64,000 bases of DNA, taken from NCBI RefSeq assembly GCF_016587415.1, contig NZ_BNJI01000001.1, positions 6,597,413 to 6,661,412 on the forward strand, written 5' to 3'. Shown piece by piece: positions 25,901 to 34,071 of the stretch. The notes beneath the pieces are model-generated. The model searched no databases and was not told the origin of the DNA. It saw nothing but the letters and a program-made list of their open reading frames with translations. A program made the translations under genes and the position numbers. Within the stretch, counting starts at the first letter, position 1, and each line of letters opens with the position of its first letter. The DNA comes from Ktedonobacter sp. SOSP1-85 (GTDB lineage Bacteria > Chloroflexota > Ktedonobacteria > Ktedonobacterales > Ktedonobacteraceae).

Positions 25901-26463
25901 ATAGCAGTGGGCAGATCGTAATCGCCTTTACCCAGGGGGGCGCGGACAACCCCTTTATCAACGGCATTGCTATCTGGAAACCCTCGGGCAACCCGCCTCC
26001 CACAGGAACGCTGGTGAGCGCCATTAACGCGGGCGGATCGGCCTCGGGCAGTTTCGTGGCCGATACCGGTTATGACCAGGGCAATCAGTTCTCGGATACC
26101 TCGACTTCGATCAATACCAGTGGCGTGAGCAATGCCGCCCCACAGGGGGTCTGGCAGACTTGCCGCTGGAACAGTTCCTTTACCTATACTCTGAGCGGCC
26201 TCACGGCTGGTAAGTCTTATACGCTCAAGCTCGATTGGGCAGAACTCTCTTTCCAGGCGGCGGGGCAGCGCAAGTTCAATGTTGCCGTTAATGGCAGCCA
26301 GGTTCTCAGTTCCTTTGATGTCTATGCTACGGCGGGCTACAAAACGGCGGTACAGAAGTCGTTTGCCGTCACAGCTAATAGCAGTGGGCAGGTCGTGATT
26401 GCCTTTACCCAGGGCGGCGCGGACAATCCCTTTATCAACGGTATCGAACTCTACAGCGCCTAG
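22993..26463 (+). CDS. Secreted GH87-type alpha-1,3-glucanase (mutanase/mycodextranase) with three malectin-like domains
   Basis: A 1156-residue exported protein from the ATG at 22993 (GGAAAGGA 9 bp upstream; earlier in-frame starts would bury the signal peptide). Order: signal peptide (residues 10-36), a carbohydrate-binding-like beta domain (about 56-235), a right-handed beta-helix from about 240 (DPTGAVDATTAIQNAVN, GVWIPQGTFLVTSHI) with Asp-rich DGINFHRN and GTGDDGLAMW as in GH87, then three malectin-like repeats of about 150 residues starting near 659, 847 and 1006 (AINAGG...FNQGNQFSDTS...AELSFQAAGQRKFNVA...FTQGGADNPFINGI), joined by Thr/Pro linkers. GH87 enzymes cut alpha-1,3-glucan of fungal walls or mutan. 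GH55/pectinase-like beta-helices are the alternative. Confidence 0.8.
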   Translation: MQDAKRRRRTKFIGTFTLCILFLSTMGILSSAAYASTLQSTKSANSAVPNATGGTGATLPYVEMEAHSATTNGSILGPDFTLGSLASDAVDHQAVRLTQGQYVQFTLPQSVTANSINLRYSIPDAPGGGGINASLSLYINGVKQSKDLQLTSKYTWLYGAPDFSNCNGNVWSKSPGGTPHHMFDEVHVLLPQMAAGTNVKLQVDSENTAPWYAIDVADFQQVAAPLSEPAGYISVTDAPYNADPTGAVDATTAIQNAVNAGASQGKGVWIPQGTFLVTSHILVNNVTLAGAGSWYSVLEGPPNGSTGTGVGVYGNDAYDGSTSSNVHLSNFAVEGQISNRVDCVQDNGMGGSLNNSSIANVWIEHTKVGMWFDGPFSGLTVSGSRIDSTLADGINFHRNITNSSVSQTIIRGTGDDGLAMWSSSDNVPATGDSNDSFDHNTIQSNYVANGIALYGGVGNSVTNNVVTGSQYRGGGIMLDYENFGNPTVNFSGTTTVSNNTINQVAGWGDQGIQQFGALMFWADNGAINAPFTVSGDEIDNSNFAAISFDGGNSVSNVAMSNVNINGAMFAFSNKVNTVTGSATNVTASNLSIGGMESCESSGSWNVTMGTGNTGWSPTPQTCGFPPPNVTPTPVPTNTPTPIPSTPTPTPTPIPPPSGTLVTAINAGGGASGSYVADTDFNQGNQFSDTSTSIDTSGVGSPAPQAVWQTVRWFSSFTYTIPGLTPNASYTVRLDWAELSFQAAGQRKFNVAINGSQVLSAFDVYATAGYKKAIARQYAATANGSGQIVIAFTQGGADNPFINGIEIWNPGGGTPTPTPVPTNTPTPAPTNTPTPIPSTPTPTPTPPTLVTAINAGGSASGSYVADTDFNQGNQFSDTSTSIDTSGVSNPAPQAVWQNVRWYSAFTYTIPGLTAGNTYTVELDWAELSFQAAGQRKFNVAINGTQVLSSFDVYATAGYKKALVRQFSTTANSSGQIVIAFTQGGADNPFINGIAIWKPSGNPPPTGTLVSAINAGGSASGSFVADTGYDQGNQFSDTSTSINTSGVSNAAPQGVWQTCRWNSSFTYTLSGLTAGKSYTLKLDWAELSFQAAGQRKFNVAVNGSQVLSSFDVYATAGYKTAVQKSFAVTANSSGQVVIAFTQGGADNPFINGIELYSA

Positions 26464-26528
26464 TGAACGACGGTCTTTCTCTATCCCTCCTGATCTGGGA
26501 TGGAGAAAGACCAGCCCCTTGCTCATAG

Positions 26529-26596
26529 CCGACGCTGCGAAAGCACGCGTCTACATATGGGGCATTATATGTAGACGCGTGCTTTCGCAGCGTCGG
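26529..26596. repeat. Dispersed long hairpin, family B copy 1
   Basis: Perfect 30-nt arms (26529-26558 and 26567-26596) around an 8-nt loop. Modules from outside in: CGACGCT, variable GCGAAAGC, then ACGCGTCTACATAT. Other copies at 41558-41628 and 47217-47289. It lies between the GH87 and GH31 genes. Confidence 0.8.
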
Positions 26597-26639
26597 ATTA
26601 TCACGGCTTTCTAATGCGCTTTGAAAGGAAAACACTTTT

Positions 26640-29108
26640 ATGGAGATGGCAACGCCAGCCACCACAAGCGCTCATCTCATCTCTCTCTCCCCCCTGGGCT
26701 ACCATGTCCTGGGGACCGCGTCCATGCTCGAAACCACCGCCTCGAAGGTGTGCTTGCGCGCTGGCTCAGCAACAGTCGAAGTTACTGCGCTAGCTCCGGA
26801 CCTGTTTCGCGTAGGCTTCTTCCCGCATGGTCGCCCCGCGAGCTATGGCTCCGAGGCTGTGGTATCTCGGGATTGGGAACCCGGTCCCGTGACGATCAGG
26901 GAGGGAGAGGGCGAAGTAACTATCGCTACTTCTGTTGCGACCGCACATCTCTCGCTAGATCCTCTGCGCATCGGCTTTACCGACCAGGCTGGTCGCGCCT
27001 TCGCGACCGATGATCCAGAGCTTGGCATGGGCTGGCTGATCCCCGAGCAGGCGCCATCTCTCGACATGGTCAATCCGCTCGCCATCCTTGGCACACCCAC
27101 ACGCGTCTATAAGCAGCATCAGCCGAGAGCGCGCTACTTTGGCTGTGGCGAGCGCACAGGCGAACTGGAGAAAACAGGGACGCACCAGCTCTTCTGGAAT
27201 ATTGATCCACCGCGTGGTCATACCGCTCTGCAAAATAACCTGTATGTCTCGATCCCCTTTACCATGGTGGTGGCCGATGGACAGGCCTGGGGACTCTTCC
27301 TGGACAGCCCGGCGCGCGTCGAGTTTGACCTGGCGCATGAGGATTCTCAGCGCTCGTGGTTTGGCGCGGAGAACGGCGACCTGGTCTACTATGTCTTCTG
27401 TGGGCCCACGCCGCAGGCCGTTCTGGAGCGCTATACTGAGCTTACAGGCCGCACGCCGCTTCCCCCGCTCTGGTCCCTGGGCAATGGGCAGAGCCGCTTT
27501 AGCTATGAGACCGCCGAGGAGGTACGCGCCCTGGCGCGCGCCTTCCGTGAGCGCGATATTCCCTGCGATACGCTCTACCTCGATATTGATTGCCTCGATG
27601 GCTATCGCGTCTTCACCTGGGATAATACGCGTTTCCCCGATCCCGAGGGCCTGCTCTCTGAGTTGTGTGAGATGGGTTTCCACGTCGTCTGCATTGTCGA
27701 TGCGGGCGTCAAAGTCGATGCGAACTACGAGGTCTATACCGAGGGCCGCGAGCGTGATCTCTACTGTAAGACTCCCCAGGGAGACGACTACCAGAATGCC
27801 GTCTGGCCGGGCGTCTGTGTCTTCCCCGATTTTACTAACCCGCAGGCGCGTGCGTGGTGGGGCGACCTCCACCAGGGCCTGCTCGACGCTGGTATCACGG
27901 GTATCTGGTCCGACATGAACGAGCCTGCGCTCTTTATTCCCCTCAATTCAACCATGCCGTCAGATGTGATTCACCCAGGCGGCGGGAAGGCGCGGCTACA
28001 CACACAGGTGCATAACGCCTATGGCTCCTTGATGGTGCAGGCCACGCGCGAAGGACTCTTACGCCTGCGGCCCCAGCAACGACCCTTTATTATTTCGCGC
28101 TCCGGCTACGCGGGCGTGCAGCGCCACGCCCTGATCTGGACGGGCGATAACTCCTCGACCTGGGAACACCTGGCAATGAGCGTCACGCAGTTGCTAAACC
28201 TGGGCCTCTCGGGTGTGGGCTGGGCCGGAGCCGATGTCGGCGGCTTCTATGGTGACACCAGCGGGGAACTGCTGACACGCTGGACGGAGTTCGGCATCTT
28301 CCAACCCTTCTGTCGCAACCACTCGGAGAAGCAGACGCGTCACCAGGAGCCCTGGGTCTTTGGCGAACCCTACACCTCTACTATTCGTGACCTGCTCAAG
28401 TTGCGCCAGCGCCTGTTGCCCTATCTCTACACTCTCTTCGAGGAGTGCCACCGCACGGGCGCTCCCCTATTGCGTCCCCTCTTCTGGCACTGTCCCGAGG
28501 ACATGGATGCCTATGGTGCGAGCGATCAGTTCCTCTGCGGTGATGTCCTCCTCGTCGCGCCCATCACGCGCCCTGGCGCCGAGTATCGCCATGTTTATCT
28601 CCCCACAGGCACCTGGTTCCACTACTGGACCGGTGAGCGCTTCGAGGGTCCAATGCATATCCTCGCGCACGCCCCCCTTGGTCAACCCGCCCTCTATGTC
28701 CGGGCCAACACCGCTATTCCATTCTGGCCCGCCATGAACTACGTCGGCCAGGCCCCAGCCGACTCCCTGACACTCATCCTCTATCCCGCATCTGGCAGCG
28801 GGAACGCCGCGCTCTATGAAGATACAGGTGATGGATATGCCTACATCGAAGGCGAATATGCCCGGCGTACCATTCTCTGCGAGTGTGATGAAAAGCAAAT
28901 TCGCGTCATCCTGGGAGAACAGGAAGGAACCTTTGCCCCCACGCGCCAGCGCCTGCATCTCGAACTGCGCGAAGTCCCCACCGCGCCAGCAGAGATCAAT
29001 CTAGGCGACCAGCCTATTGCCTGGTATTACGATCACGAACAGCGCCGAGTCAGCATCAACCTCGCCGCCACCGCTAATGAGCAGACAATCGAAGTGTTGT
29101 TTGCGTAA
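26640..29108 (+). CDS. GH31-family alpha-glucosidase
   Basis: An 822-residue cytoplasmic glycoside hydrolase of family 31. The N-terminal beta-domain is followed by the TIM barrel: TLYLDIDCLDGYRVFTWDN, WSDMNEPALF (catalytic nucleophile Asp), WTGDNSSTWEHL (acid/base Asp) and RNHSEKQTRHQEPW, then a C-terminal beta-domain with ADSLTLILYPASG and YEDTGDGYAY. No signal peptide. It would release glucose from imported alpha-linked oligosaccharides, completing the pathway of the GH87 enzyme and the ABC importer. GH31 also includes alpha-xylosidases and transglucosidases, so linkage specificity is inferred from context. Confidence 0.93.
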   Translation: MEMATPATTSAHLISLSPLGYHVLGTASMLETTASKVCLRAGSATVEVTALAPDLFRVGFFPHGRPASYGSEAVVSRDWEPGPVTIREGEGEVTIATSVATAHLSLDPLRIGFTDQAGRAFATDDPELGMGWLIPEQAPSLDMVNPLAILGTPTRVYKQHQPRARYFGCGERTGELEKTGTHQLFWNIDPPRGHTALQNNLYVSIPFTMVVADGQAWGLFLDSPARVEFDLAHEDSQRSWFGAENGDLVYYVFCGPTPQAVLERYTELTGRTPLPPLWSLGNGQSRFSYETAEEVRALARAFRERDIPCDTLYLDIDCLDGYRVFTWDNTRFPDPEGLLSELCEMGFHVVCIVDAGVKVDANYEVYTEGRERDLYCKTPQGDDYQNAVWPGVCVFPDFTNPQARAWWGDLHQGLLDAGITGIWSDMNEPALFIPLNSTMPSDVIHPGGGKARLHTQVHNAYGSLMVQATREGLLRLRPQQRPFIISRSGYAGVQRHALIWTGDNSSTWEHLAMSVTQLLNLGLSGVGWAGADVGGFYGDTSGELLTRWTEFGIFQPFCRNHSEKQTRHQEPWVFGEPYTSTIRDLLKLRQRLLPYLYTLFEECHRTGAPLLRPLFWHCPEDMDAYGASDQFLCGDVLLVAPITRPGAEYRHVYLPTGTWFHYWTGERFEGPMHILAHAPLGQPALYVRANTAIPFWPAMNYVGQAPADSLTLILYPASGSGNAALYEDTGDGYAYIEGEYARRTILCECDEKQIRVILGEQEGTFAPTRQRLHLELREVPTAPAEINLGDQPIAWYYDHEQRRVSINLAATANEQTIEVLFA

Positions 29109-29154
29109 CTGATTGTATCCGGGGGCGGGAAATTGGCAGAATCTCCCAAACAAA

Positions 29155-29212
29155 TGCCCACCTGGAAGATGCGCCTGGTCACTAACGACCAAACGAATCT
29201 TCCAGGTGGGCA
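29155..29212. terminator. Bidirectional terminator-like double hairpin
   Basis: Arms TGCCCACCTGGAAGAT (29155-29170) and ATCTTCCAGGTGGGCA (29197-29212) are perfect inverted repeats. Within the loop TGGTC/GACCA pair again. It sits between the convergent GH31 gene and the gene at 29240-29893. Confidence 0.65.
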
Positions 29213-29239
29213 CTTTGCCAGATATCTGCCAGGGAAAAA

Positions 29240-29893
29240 CTAGAGGCCTTTGGGACGCGCGGGTTTTCCGCGTTCGACGAGGTACTGATCAAATTCGTTG
29301 AGGGTGCGTACCCCATGCTGTAAGACAGCGTCATAGATATCTGTGCTGGCTACTTCGACCCGGTAGGTGGGGAGTTGATACCACACATCCTTGATCCGAA
29401 GAATGGTGAGCCGGGTTTCTGGCGTCAGTTGTTGCTCAATAGCGTCATGAAGCGGTTCTGGGCGAACTCCTTCGTCAAGCCAGAAGGAGATATCAAGCTT
29501 CCATTCAGGCTCTCCAGGGCGCTCATAGTACACCATAAAAAAATAACGCTCATCTAAGTCAGCGAGCTTGAAGTGATCGCTCTGATGCAAGTAGCGCACT
29601 TGCTTGACGCGTGGATGTGTCAACAGTGGATGCATGATCTCGAATGCGCGCTCAATGCTCAATCTCGGACTAGAAACTTGCAGGTCGATGTCGCGCCAGA
29701 CCATCAATCCTAGAACAGTGCTGCCCGTTTGCCTGACGACGCCCTCTGCACTGAGTAATTCGATCAAGTTCAGTTCCTTCAGTACGCTTTGCGCTTCATC
29801 TTGCAAGAGACGCTGACGTTGCAGTAACAGCTTATCTTGCTCAGGCTGTTGTGTCTCCTGGTGTACAACGGGGGAAGTAAGTTCTTCATTCAT
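29240..29893 (-). CDS. Nucleotidyltransferase-fold-like protein
   Basis: About 217 residues from the ATG at 29893 (AAAGGGACATAACAGA upstream); a start at 29935 has no such site. The central GSTVLGLMVWRDIDLQVSS resembles the GS...DxD signature of pol-beta-type nucleotidyltransferases (as in aminoglycoside or antitoxin-linked MNT proteins). It is followed by FFMVYYERPGEPEWKLDISFWLDEG, which could supply the third acidic residue. I would call it a minimal-nucleotidyltransferase-like protein of unknown substrate. It stands alone. Confidence 0.55.
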   Translation of the reverse strand: MNEELTSPVVHQETQQPEQDKLLLQRQRLLQDEAQSVLKELNLIELLSAEGVVRQTGSTVLGLMVWRDIDLQVSSPRLSIERAFEIMHPLLTHPRVKQVRYLHQSDHFKLADLDERYFFMVYYERPGEPEWKLDISFWLDEGVRPEPLHDAIEQQLTPETRLTILRIKDVWYQLPTYRVEVASTDIYDAVLQHGVRTLNEFDQYLVERGKPARPKGL

Positions 29894-30074
29894 TCTGTTA
29901 TGTCCCTTTGCTTTCTTTTTAAGAAATATGCTCATTTTGTGAAGTTGCTAGAGCAAAAGATTTTACTCAATCTTTTCACGAAAAGCAAGGGATAAAAGAA
30001 ATTTGCATGCTCGTTATCTCTATTATGGGTAAGGGGGGTGAGAGGTGCGACGATGTTATTGATACTTTTTAGCC

Positions 30075-30170
30075 TTGACAGAGGATACATACATAGATTA
30101 TCATATACTTAGATAGGCTAAGTAATAGGAAAGCTAAGTACTAGTATGCCTAAGTAATAGGCATAAGTGT
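30075..30170 (+). promoter_or_regulatory. Promoter and repeated operator of the MarR-DrrAB operon
   Basis: TTGACA (30075-30080), 18-bp spacer, TATCAT (30099-30104). Between the predicted start and the gene lie repeated CTTAG/CTAAG units (CTTAGATAGGCTAAG, CTAAGTACTAG and CCTAAGTAATAGG), a typical MarR operator cluster. Confidence 0.6.
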
Positions 30171-30175
30171 GATCG

Positions 30176-30679
30176 ATGACAGATTCTTCTTCTTTTGATG
30201 AACTGAATATTGCGGACGAGTTGCTCGATCTGCTGCCAGAGTTATTGCGCCAGTTGCGTGTGGATCTGCCTGCCGAGGGGAGCCCTGAGCAGGAGAGTCC
30301 AGAGTGGCGTGATATCTCGGAGCTGCGCGCAACCAATGGGCAGGTGCGCCTGCTACGTATCTTGAGTACGCGGCAGCGTTGCACGATGCAGGAGTTGGCT
30401 GAGCACCTGGGGGTCGCCGCGCCAACCGTAACCGCGATGGTCAAAAGGCTACTGGCCCAGGGCTTTGTTGAGCGTGTGCGTGATGAACAGGACTGGCGCG
30501 TGGTCTGGATCTCGCCAACCGAGCGCGGGATGAACGCCTTCAGGGCGTATGACCAGTTGCGGCGTGAGAATCTGCGTCGCCGCCTGTCTCTGCTCCAGGT
30601 GAATGAACTTATGCAATTGCGCGCGGCCTTGCCGGTCCTTCGGCGTTTAATCGAGGTGAAGCATGACAATCACGGCTGA
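30176..30679 (+). CDS. MarR-family regulator of an exporter operon
   Basis: A 167-residue winged-helix MarR protein. DNA-binding part: VRLLRILSTRQRCTMQELAEHLGVAAPTVTAMVKRLLAQGFVERVRDEQDWRVVWISPTERG, residues about 60-125. C-terminal helices form the dimer. It overlaps the start of the ABC ATPase gene by 17 bp, so it is the first gene of the operon and probably its repressor, acting on the CTTAG/CTAAG repeats just upstream. Confidence 0.9.
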   Translation: MTDSSSFDELNIADELLDLLPELLRQLRVDLPAEGSPEQESPEWRDISELRATNGQVRLLRILSTRQRCTMQELAEHLGVAAPTVTAMVKRLLAQGFVERVRDEQDWRVVWISPTERGMNAFRAYDQLRRENLRRRLSLLQVNELMQLRAALPVLRRLIEVKHDNHG

Positions 30680-31649
30680 GAAACTTTCGCGCTCCTTTGG
30701 GGAGATCCACGCGGTCAGGGGTATTGACCTGCATGTTGAGCGTGGCGAGACCTTTGGTTTTCTAGGTCCCAATGGGGCTGGTAAAAGCACCACTATGAAG
30801 ATGTTCTCGACCCTCTTGCGCCCGACAAGTGGACACGCGGTCATCAATGGCTATGATGTCGAGCGTCAGTCCTCCCAGGTACGCCGGAGTATCGGCATTG
30901 TCTTCCAGGACCCTACTCTCGACGAGTATCTGACGGCAGAGCAGAACCTGTATTATCATTGCATGATCTATCACACTCCCCCGAAGACGCGCGAGGCGCG
31001 CATAAGCGACGTGTTGCGTCTGGTTGGCCTGGAGGAGCGGCGCAAGGACGTGGTCAAAACCTTTTCCGGAGGCATGAAGCGCCGCCTGGAGGTCGCACGT
31101 GGCTTGTTGCATGAACCGCAGACCCTCTTCCTCGATGAACCCACGGTGGGCCTGGACCCCCAGACCCGGCGCAGTGTCTGGGAGCATGTCCTGAAGCTTC
31201 GCGAGAGTACGGGTCTGACCATCTTTATGACCACGCACTATATGGAAGAGTCTGAATATTGCGACCGGATCGCCATCATGGATCATGGGCAGATTGTGGC
31301 CGTCGACACGCCAGATGCGCTCAAACGGATGGTTGGACGAGATATCGTGCGCCTGACGGTCTCCTCGCCCGAGCGCTCTGAAGCACTCCTCGCCCAGCAG
31401 CCAGCCTATAACGCACACCGAGATGGGGACGACATCATCGTCGAGGGTGATAACGGGCAGATCCTGGCGGCGCGTGTCATCCGCGAACTGACCCTGGCGG
31501 ATATCGATGTGCTTGATGTGAGCGTTAGCTCGCCCACGCTGGAGGATGTCTTTGTTCATCTGACGGGTCGCGCCATTCGCGAAGAGTTGGCGAGCGCGAA
31601 GGACCGCATGGGTTCGCGCCTGCGCAGTCGTGGCCGTTTGCGCCGCTAG
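30663..31649 (+). CDS. drrA: Daunorubicin-resistance-type ABC exporter ATPase
   Basis: A 328-residue ABC ATPase of the DrrA group. Walker A GPNGAGKST (about residue 38), Q-loop IVFQDPTLDE, signature FSGGMKRRLEVARGL, Walker B TLFLDEPTVGLD, H-loop MTTHYMEE. The C-terminal about 90-residue extension is characteristic of DrrA proteins and couples to the permease. It exports drugs or lipids in partnership with the following permease. Confidence 0.93.
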   Translation: MTITAEKLSRSFGEIHAVRGIDLHVERGETFGFLGPNGAGKSTTMKMFSTLLRPTSGHAVINGYDVERQSSQVRRSIGIVFQDPTLDEYLTAEQNLYYHCMIYHTPPKTREARISDVLRLVGLEERRKDVVKTFSGGMKRRLEVARGLLHEPQTLFLDEPTVGLDPQTRRSVWEHVLKLRESTGLTIFMTTHYMEESEYCDRIAIMDHGQIVAVDTPDALKRMVGRDIVRLTVSSPERSEALLAQQPAYNAHRDGDDIIVEGDNGQILAARVIRELTLADIDVLDVSVSSPTLEDVFVHLTGRAIREELASAKDRMGSRLRSRGRLRR

Positions 31650-31663
31650 AGAGGGATGCTGCA

Positions 31664-32482
31664 ATGCTAAAAATGACTGAACCGGTTACCATGCCTGAGA
31701 TTGCCCCCGAGAGTATCTCCGCCAATGCGCGTTTTATCGACCTGGAAGGCATCGCCATGATCTGGCGACGCGACATGGTGCGCCTCTGGCGCCAGCGTTC
31801 GCGTCTGCTAGGCGCTGTGGCGCGTGCTCTGGTCTGGCTCTTCGCGCTCGGCTTCGGCCTGCGCGGCTCGCTCGGCTCTATCGCGGGCTTTAGCTACGAG
31901 CAGTTTGTCTTCCCCGGTGTGATCGCTATGACGGTCATCTTCAGTGGCCTGCAATCAGCGATCTCGATTGTGTATGACCGTGAGTTTGGCTTTCTTAAAG
32001 AGGTGCAGGTCGCGCCCACGCCGCGCTCAACCCTCGTCATCGGCAAGTGCCTGGGTGGCGCTTCTAGCTCAACGATCCAGGCCCTGATTATCCTGATCTT
32101 CGCGCCCTTTGCCGCCGTTCATCTCACGCCTTTGAACATCCTGGCGACCTTCGTGGCGACCTTCGTCACGGCCCTGGCCATCTCTGGTCTGGGGGTCGTG
32201 ATCGCCATGTGGATCACCGATTTTGAGAACTTTGGCACGATCCAGAACTTTATCACCCTGCCTCTTTACATGTTCTCGGGCGCCATCTTCCCCACACGCC
32301 AGGTACCCGGCTGGCTGCATACCGTACTACTGCTCAACCCTTTGAGCTATGGCGTCAATGCCATTCGTGGATCACTACTTGGATACGAAGCCAGTAGTAT
32401 CCCTTTTAACCTGGGCATCCTGCTTCTCTTCACCGTCGTTATGGTTGGCATCGCCATCTTTATGTCACGCAAAGAGGTGTGA
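31664..32482 (+). CDS. drrB: DrrB/ABC-2-type permease
   Basis: A 272-residue ABC-2 permease with six transmembrane helices. An N-terminal cytoplasmic part of about 40 residues is followed by LLGAVARALVWLFALGFGLR, the conserved loop IVYDREFGFLKEVQVAPTPR, and FSGAIFPTRQVPGWL. It starts 14 bp after drrA and forms the membrane part of the exporter. The operon closes with a long perfect hairpin. Confidence 0.92.
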   Translation: MLKMTEPVTMPEIAPESISANARFIDLEGIAMIWRRDMVRLWRQRSRLLGAVARALVWLFALGFGLRGSLGSIAGFSYEQFVFPGVIAMTVIFSGLQSAISIVYDREFGFLKEVQVAPTPRSTLVIGKCLGGASSSTIQALIILIFAPFAAVHLTPLNILATFVATFVTALAISGLGVVIAMWITDFENFGTIQNFITLPLYMFSGAIFPTRQVPGWLHTVLLLNPLSYGVNAIRGSLLGYEASSIPFNLGILLLFTVVMVGIAIFMSRKEV

Positions 32483-32484
32483 AA

Positions 32485-32540
32485 GTCAAAAAGAAGTGAG
32501 TCGGCTGGCAGGCTTGCCAGCCGACTCACTTCTTTTTGAC
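32485..32540. terminator. Perfect 26-bp hairpin terminator of the drr operon
   Basis: Arms 32485-32510 and 32515-32540 are perfect inverted repeats (GTCAAAAAGAAGTGAGTCGG...) with a GGCT loop. The arm bases carry an A-run and the matching CTTTTTGAC, so it can terminate transcription from either side. It starts 3 bp after the drrB stop. Confidence 0.8.
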
Positions 32541-32624
32541 TTCTGCCAGGTGAAGTGTTGAAACTAGTATCTCAAAATAATGACAAATGGGTTTTTCTCT
32601 TGTCATGTGACATCTGCTTTTTCC

Positions 32625-32653
32625 TTGCAGCTTTCGAACAAATGTGCTATACT
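32625..32653 (+). promoter_or_regulatory. Promoter of the third tnpB
   Basis: TTGCAG (32625-32630), 17-bp spacer, TATACT (32648-32653). A good ribosome binding site AAGGAGGG follows at about 32675-32682. Confidence 0.6.
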
Positions 32654-32691
32654 TGCTTCCGAGAAGCCATGTTGAAGGAGGGACACAAGGG

Positions 32692-33921
32692 ATGCAACTG
32701 GTTGAACAACATCTGATCCGCACCACCAATTCTCGCTATGGCTGCATTGACCAGGCCGCCTTCGCCTCGAAAAACCTGTACAATCAGGCGACCTACCACA
32801 TCCGGCAAGCCTTCTTCCAGAGTGGGACATACCTGCCCTACGCAGCAATCTACCATCGCGTCAAGCACCTGGAATGCTATCAAGCCCTCCCCCGCAAGGT
32901 CTCCAACTCTATCTTGATCCAGATCGACCAGAACTGGAAGGCGTTTCGCAAGGCCCTCGAGGCGTGGCGAGAGCATCCCGAGACGTTCACCGGCAAGCCC
33001 AAGATCCCAAAGTACAAACACAAGGAAAAGGGCCGCTTCCTCCTCATCTACGACAAGCAAGCCCTGGGCAAGCGAGCCTTCAAACAGACGGGGAAGCTGG
33101 TGCCCTCGGGGCTGCCCATCGAGATCGACACCGCCGTCCCTTGGGAGGCGCTCGATCAGGTGCGCATCGTGCCGCGCACCGATGGCTACGTCGTCGAAGT
33201 CGTCTACCAGCAAGCGGCCGCGCCAGCCGAAGTCGATCCCACCTTGATCGCGGCACTCGATCTGGGAGTGGACACGCTGGCCGCTTGTACCAGCACCAAG
33301 CCCGGGTTCCAGCCCCTGCTCATCAACGGCCGCCCGCTCAAAAGCCTCAATCAGTACTATAACAAACGGCGTGCCCATGCCCAACGCCAGCTCGCCAAGG
33401 CCAATCGCTTCACGTCACACCGACTGGATCAGATCACGGCGAAGCGCCATCGCCGCGTGCAGGCCTACCTGCACACGGCAAGCCGTCGGATCATCAATCA
33501 CCTGGTCGAGGAGGGCATTGGGACGCTGGTGGTGGGCAAGACCCCCCTCTGGAAACAAGAGGTGAACCTCGGACGCCGAACCAACCAGACCTTCGTGCAG
33601 ATCCCTCACGCTCGCTTCATCGAGATGCTCACCTACAAGGCGAGGCTCATAGGCATCGAGGTGGTGCTGGTGGAGGAAAGCTATACCAGCAAGGCGTCCT
33701 TCCTGGACCTGGACGCACTCCCCACCTACGATCCGAAGCGAACCGAGAAACCGAGCTTCAGTGGGAAACGAGAGCGACGTGGCTTGTACCGGGCGGCGAG
33801 TGGAAGGCGGATCCACGCCGATGTGAACGCGAGCTACAATATTTTGCGCAAAGCATTCCCCGACTCCTTCGGGCAGGGGATAGAGGCCGTGGCAGTGAGG
33901 CCCAGGCGGCTTGCCGTCTAA
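32692..33921 (+). CDS. tnpB: TnpB-family nuclease with rearranged RuvC-II site
   Basis: A 409-residue TnpB/OrfB protein from the ATG at 32692 behind GGAGGG. RuvC-I is ALDLGVDTLAA and RuvC-III is HADVNASYNIL, both with the catalytic Asp. The RuvC-II strand reads TLVVGKTPLWKQ, with Gly where canonical TnpB has Glu. About 46 residues later VVLVEESYTSKASFLD offers an alternative Glu pair. This matches the rearranged-site TnpB clade that has been linked to eukaryotic Fanzor. The CxxC zinc-finger cysteines are absent. No tnpA is adjacent; the element ends near the stop, where the guide RNA should lie. Confidence 0.88.
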   Translation: MQLVEQHLIRTTNSRYGCIDQAAFASKNLYNQATYHIRQAFFQSGTYLPYAAIYHRVKHLECYQALPRKVSNSILIQIDQNWKAFRKALEAWREHPETFTGKPKIPKYKHKEKGRFLLIYDKQALGKRAFKQTGKLVPSGLPIEIDTAVPWEALDQVRIVPRTDGYVVEVVYQQAAAPAEVDPTLIAALDLGVDTLAACTSTKPGFQPLLINGRPLKSLNQYYNKRRAHAQRQLAKANRFTSHRLDQITAKRHRRVQAYLHTASRRIINHLVEEGIGTLVVGKTPLWKQEVNLGRRTNQTFVQIPHARFIEMLTYKARLIGIEVVLVEESYTSKASFLDLDALPTYDPKRTEKPSFSGKRERRGLYRAASGRRIHADVNASYNILRKAFPDSFGQGIEAVAVRPRRLAV

Positions 33922-34071
33922 ACAACACTCATGCGAATGTCATATTTGTCATGGGTTGTCGATACTGTTGGATGATTGGCAGGTGAAGACGTCTATCTCT
34001 TTAGGACAGAGAACTCGATGTCTACCAGGCAGTGAGCGGCTACCTGGCTGAAGGCGAAAAGAGAGGGAAGC

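Noticed and set aside
25624..26526. 300-codon minus-strand frame
   Set aside because: Antisense of the malectin-like repeats.
26955..27872. 305-codon minus-strand frame
   Set aside because: Antisense of the GH31 gene; its composition is that of a shadow.
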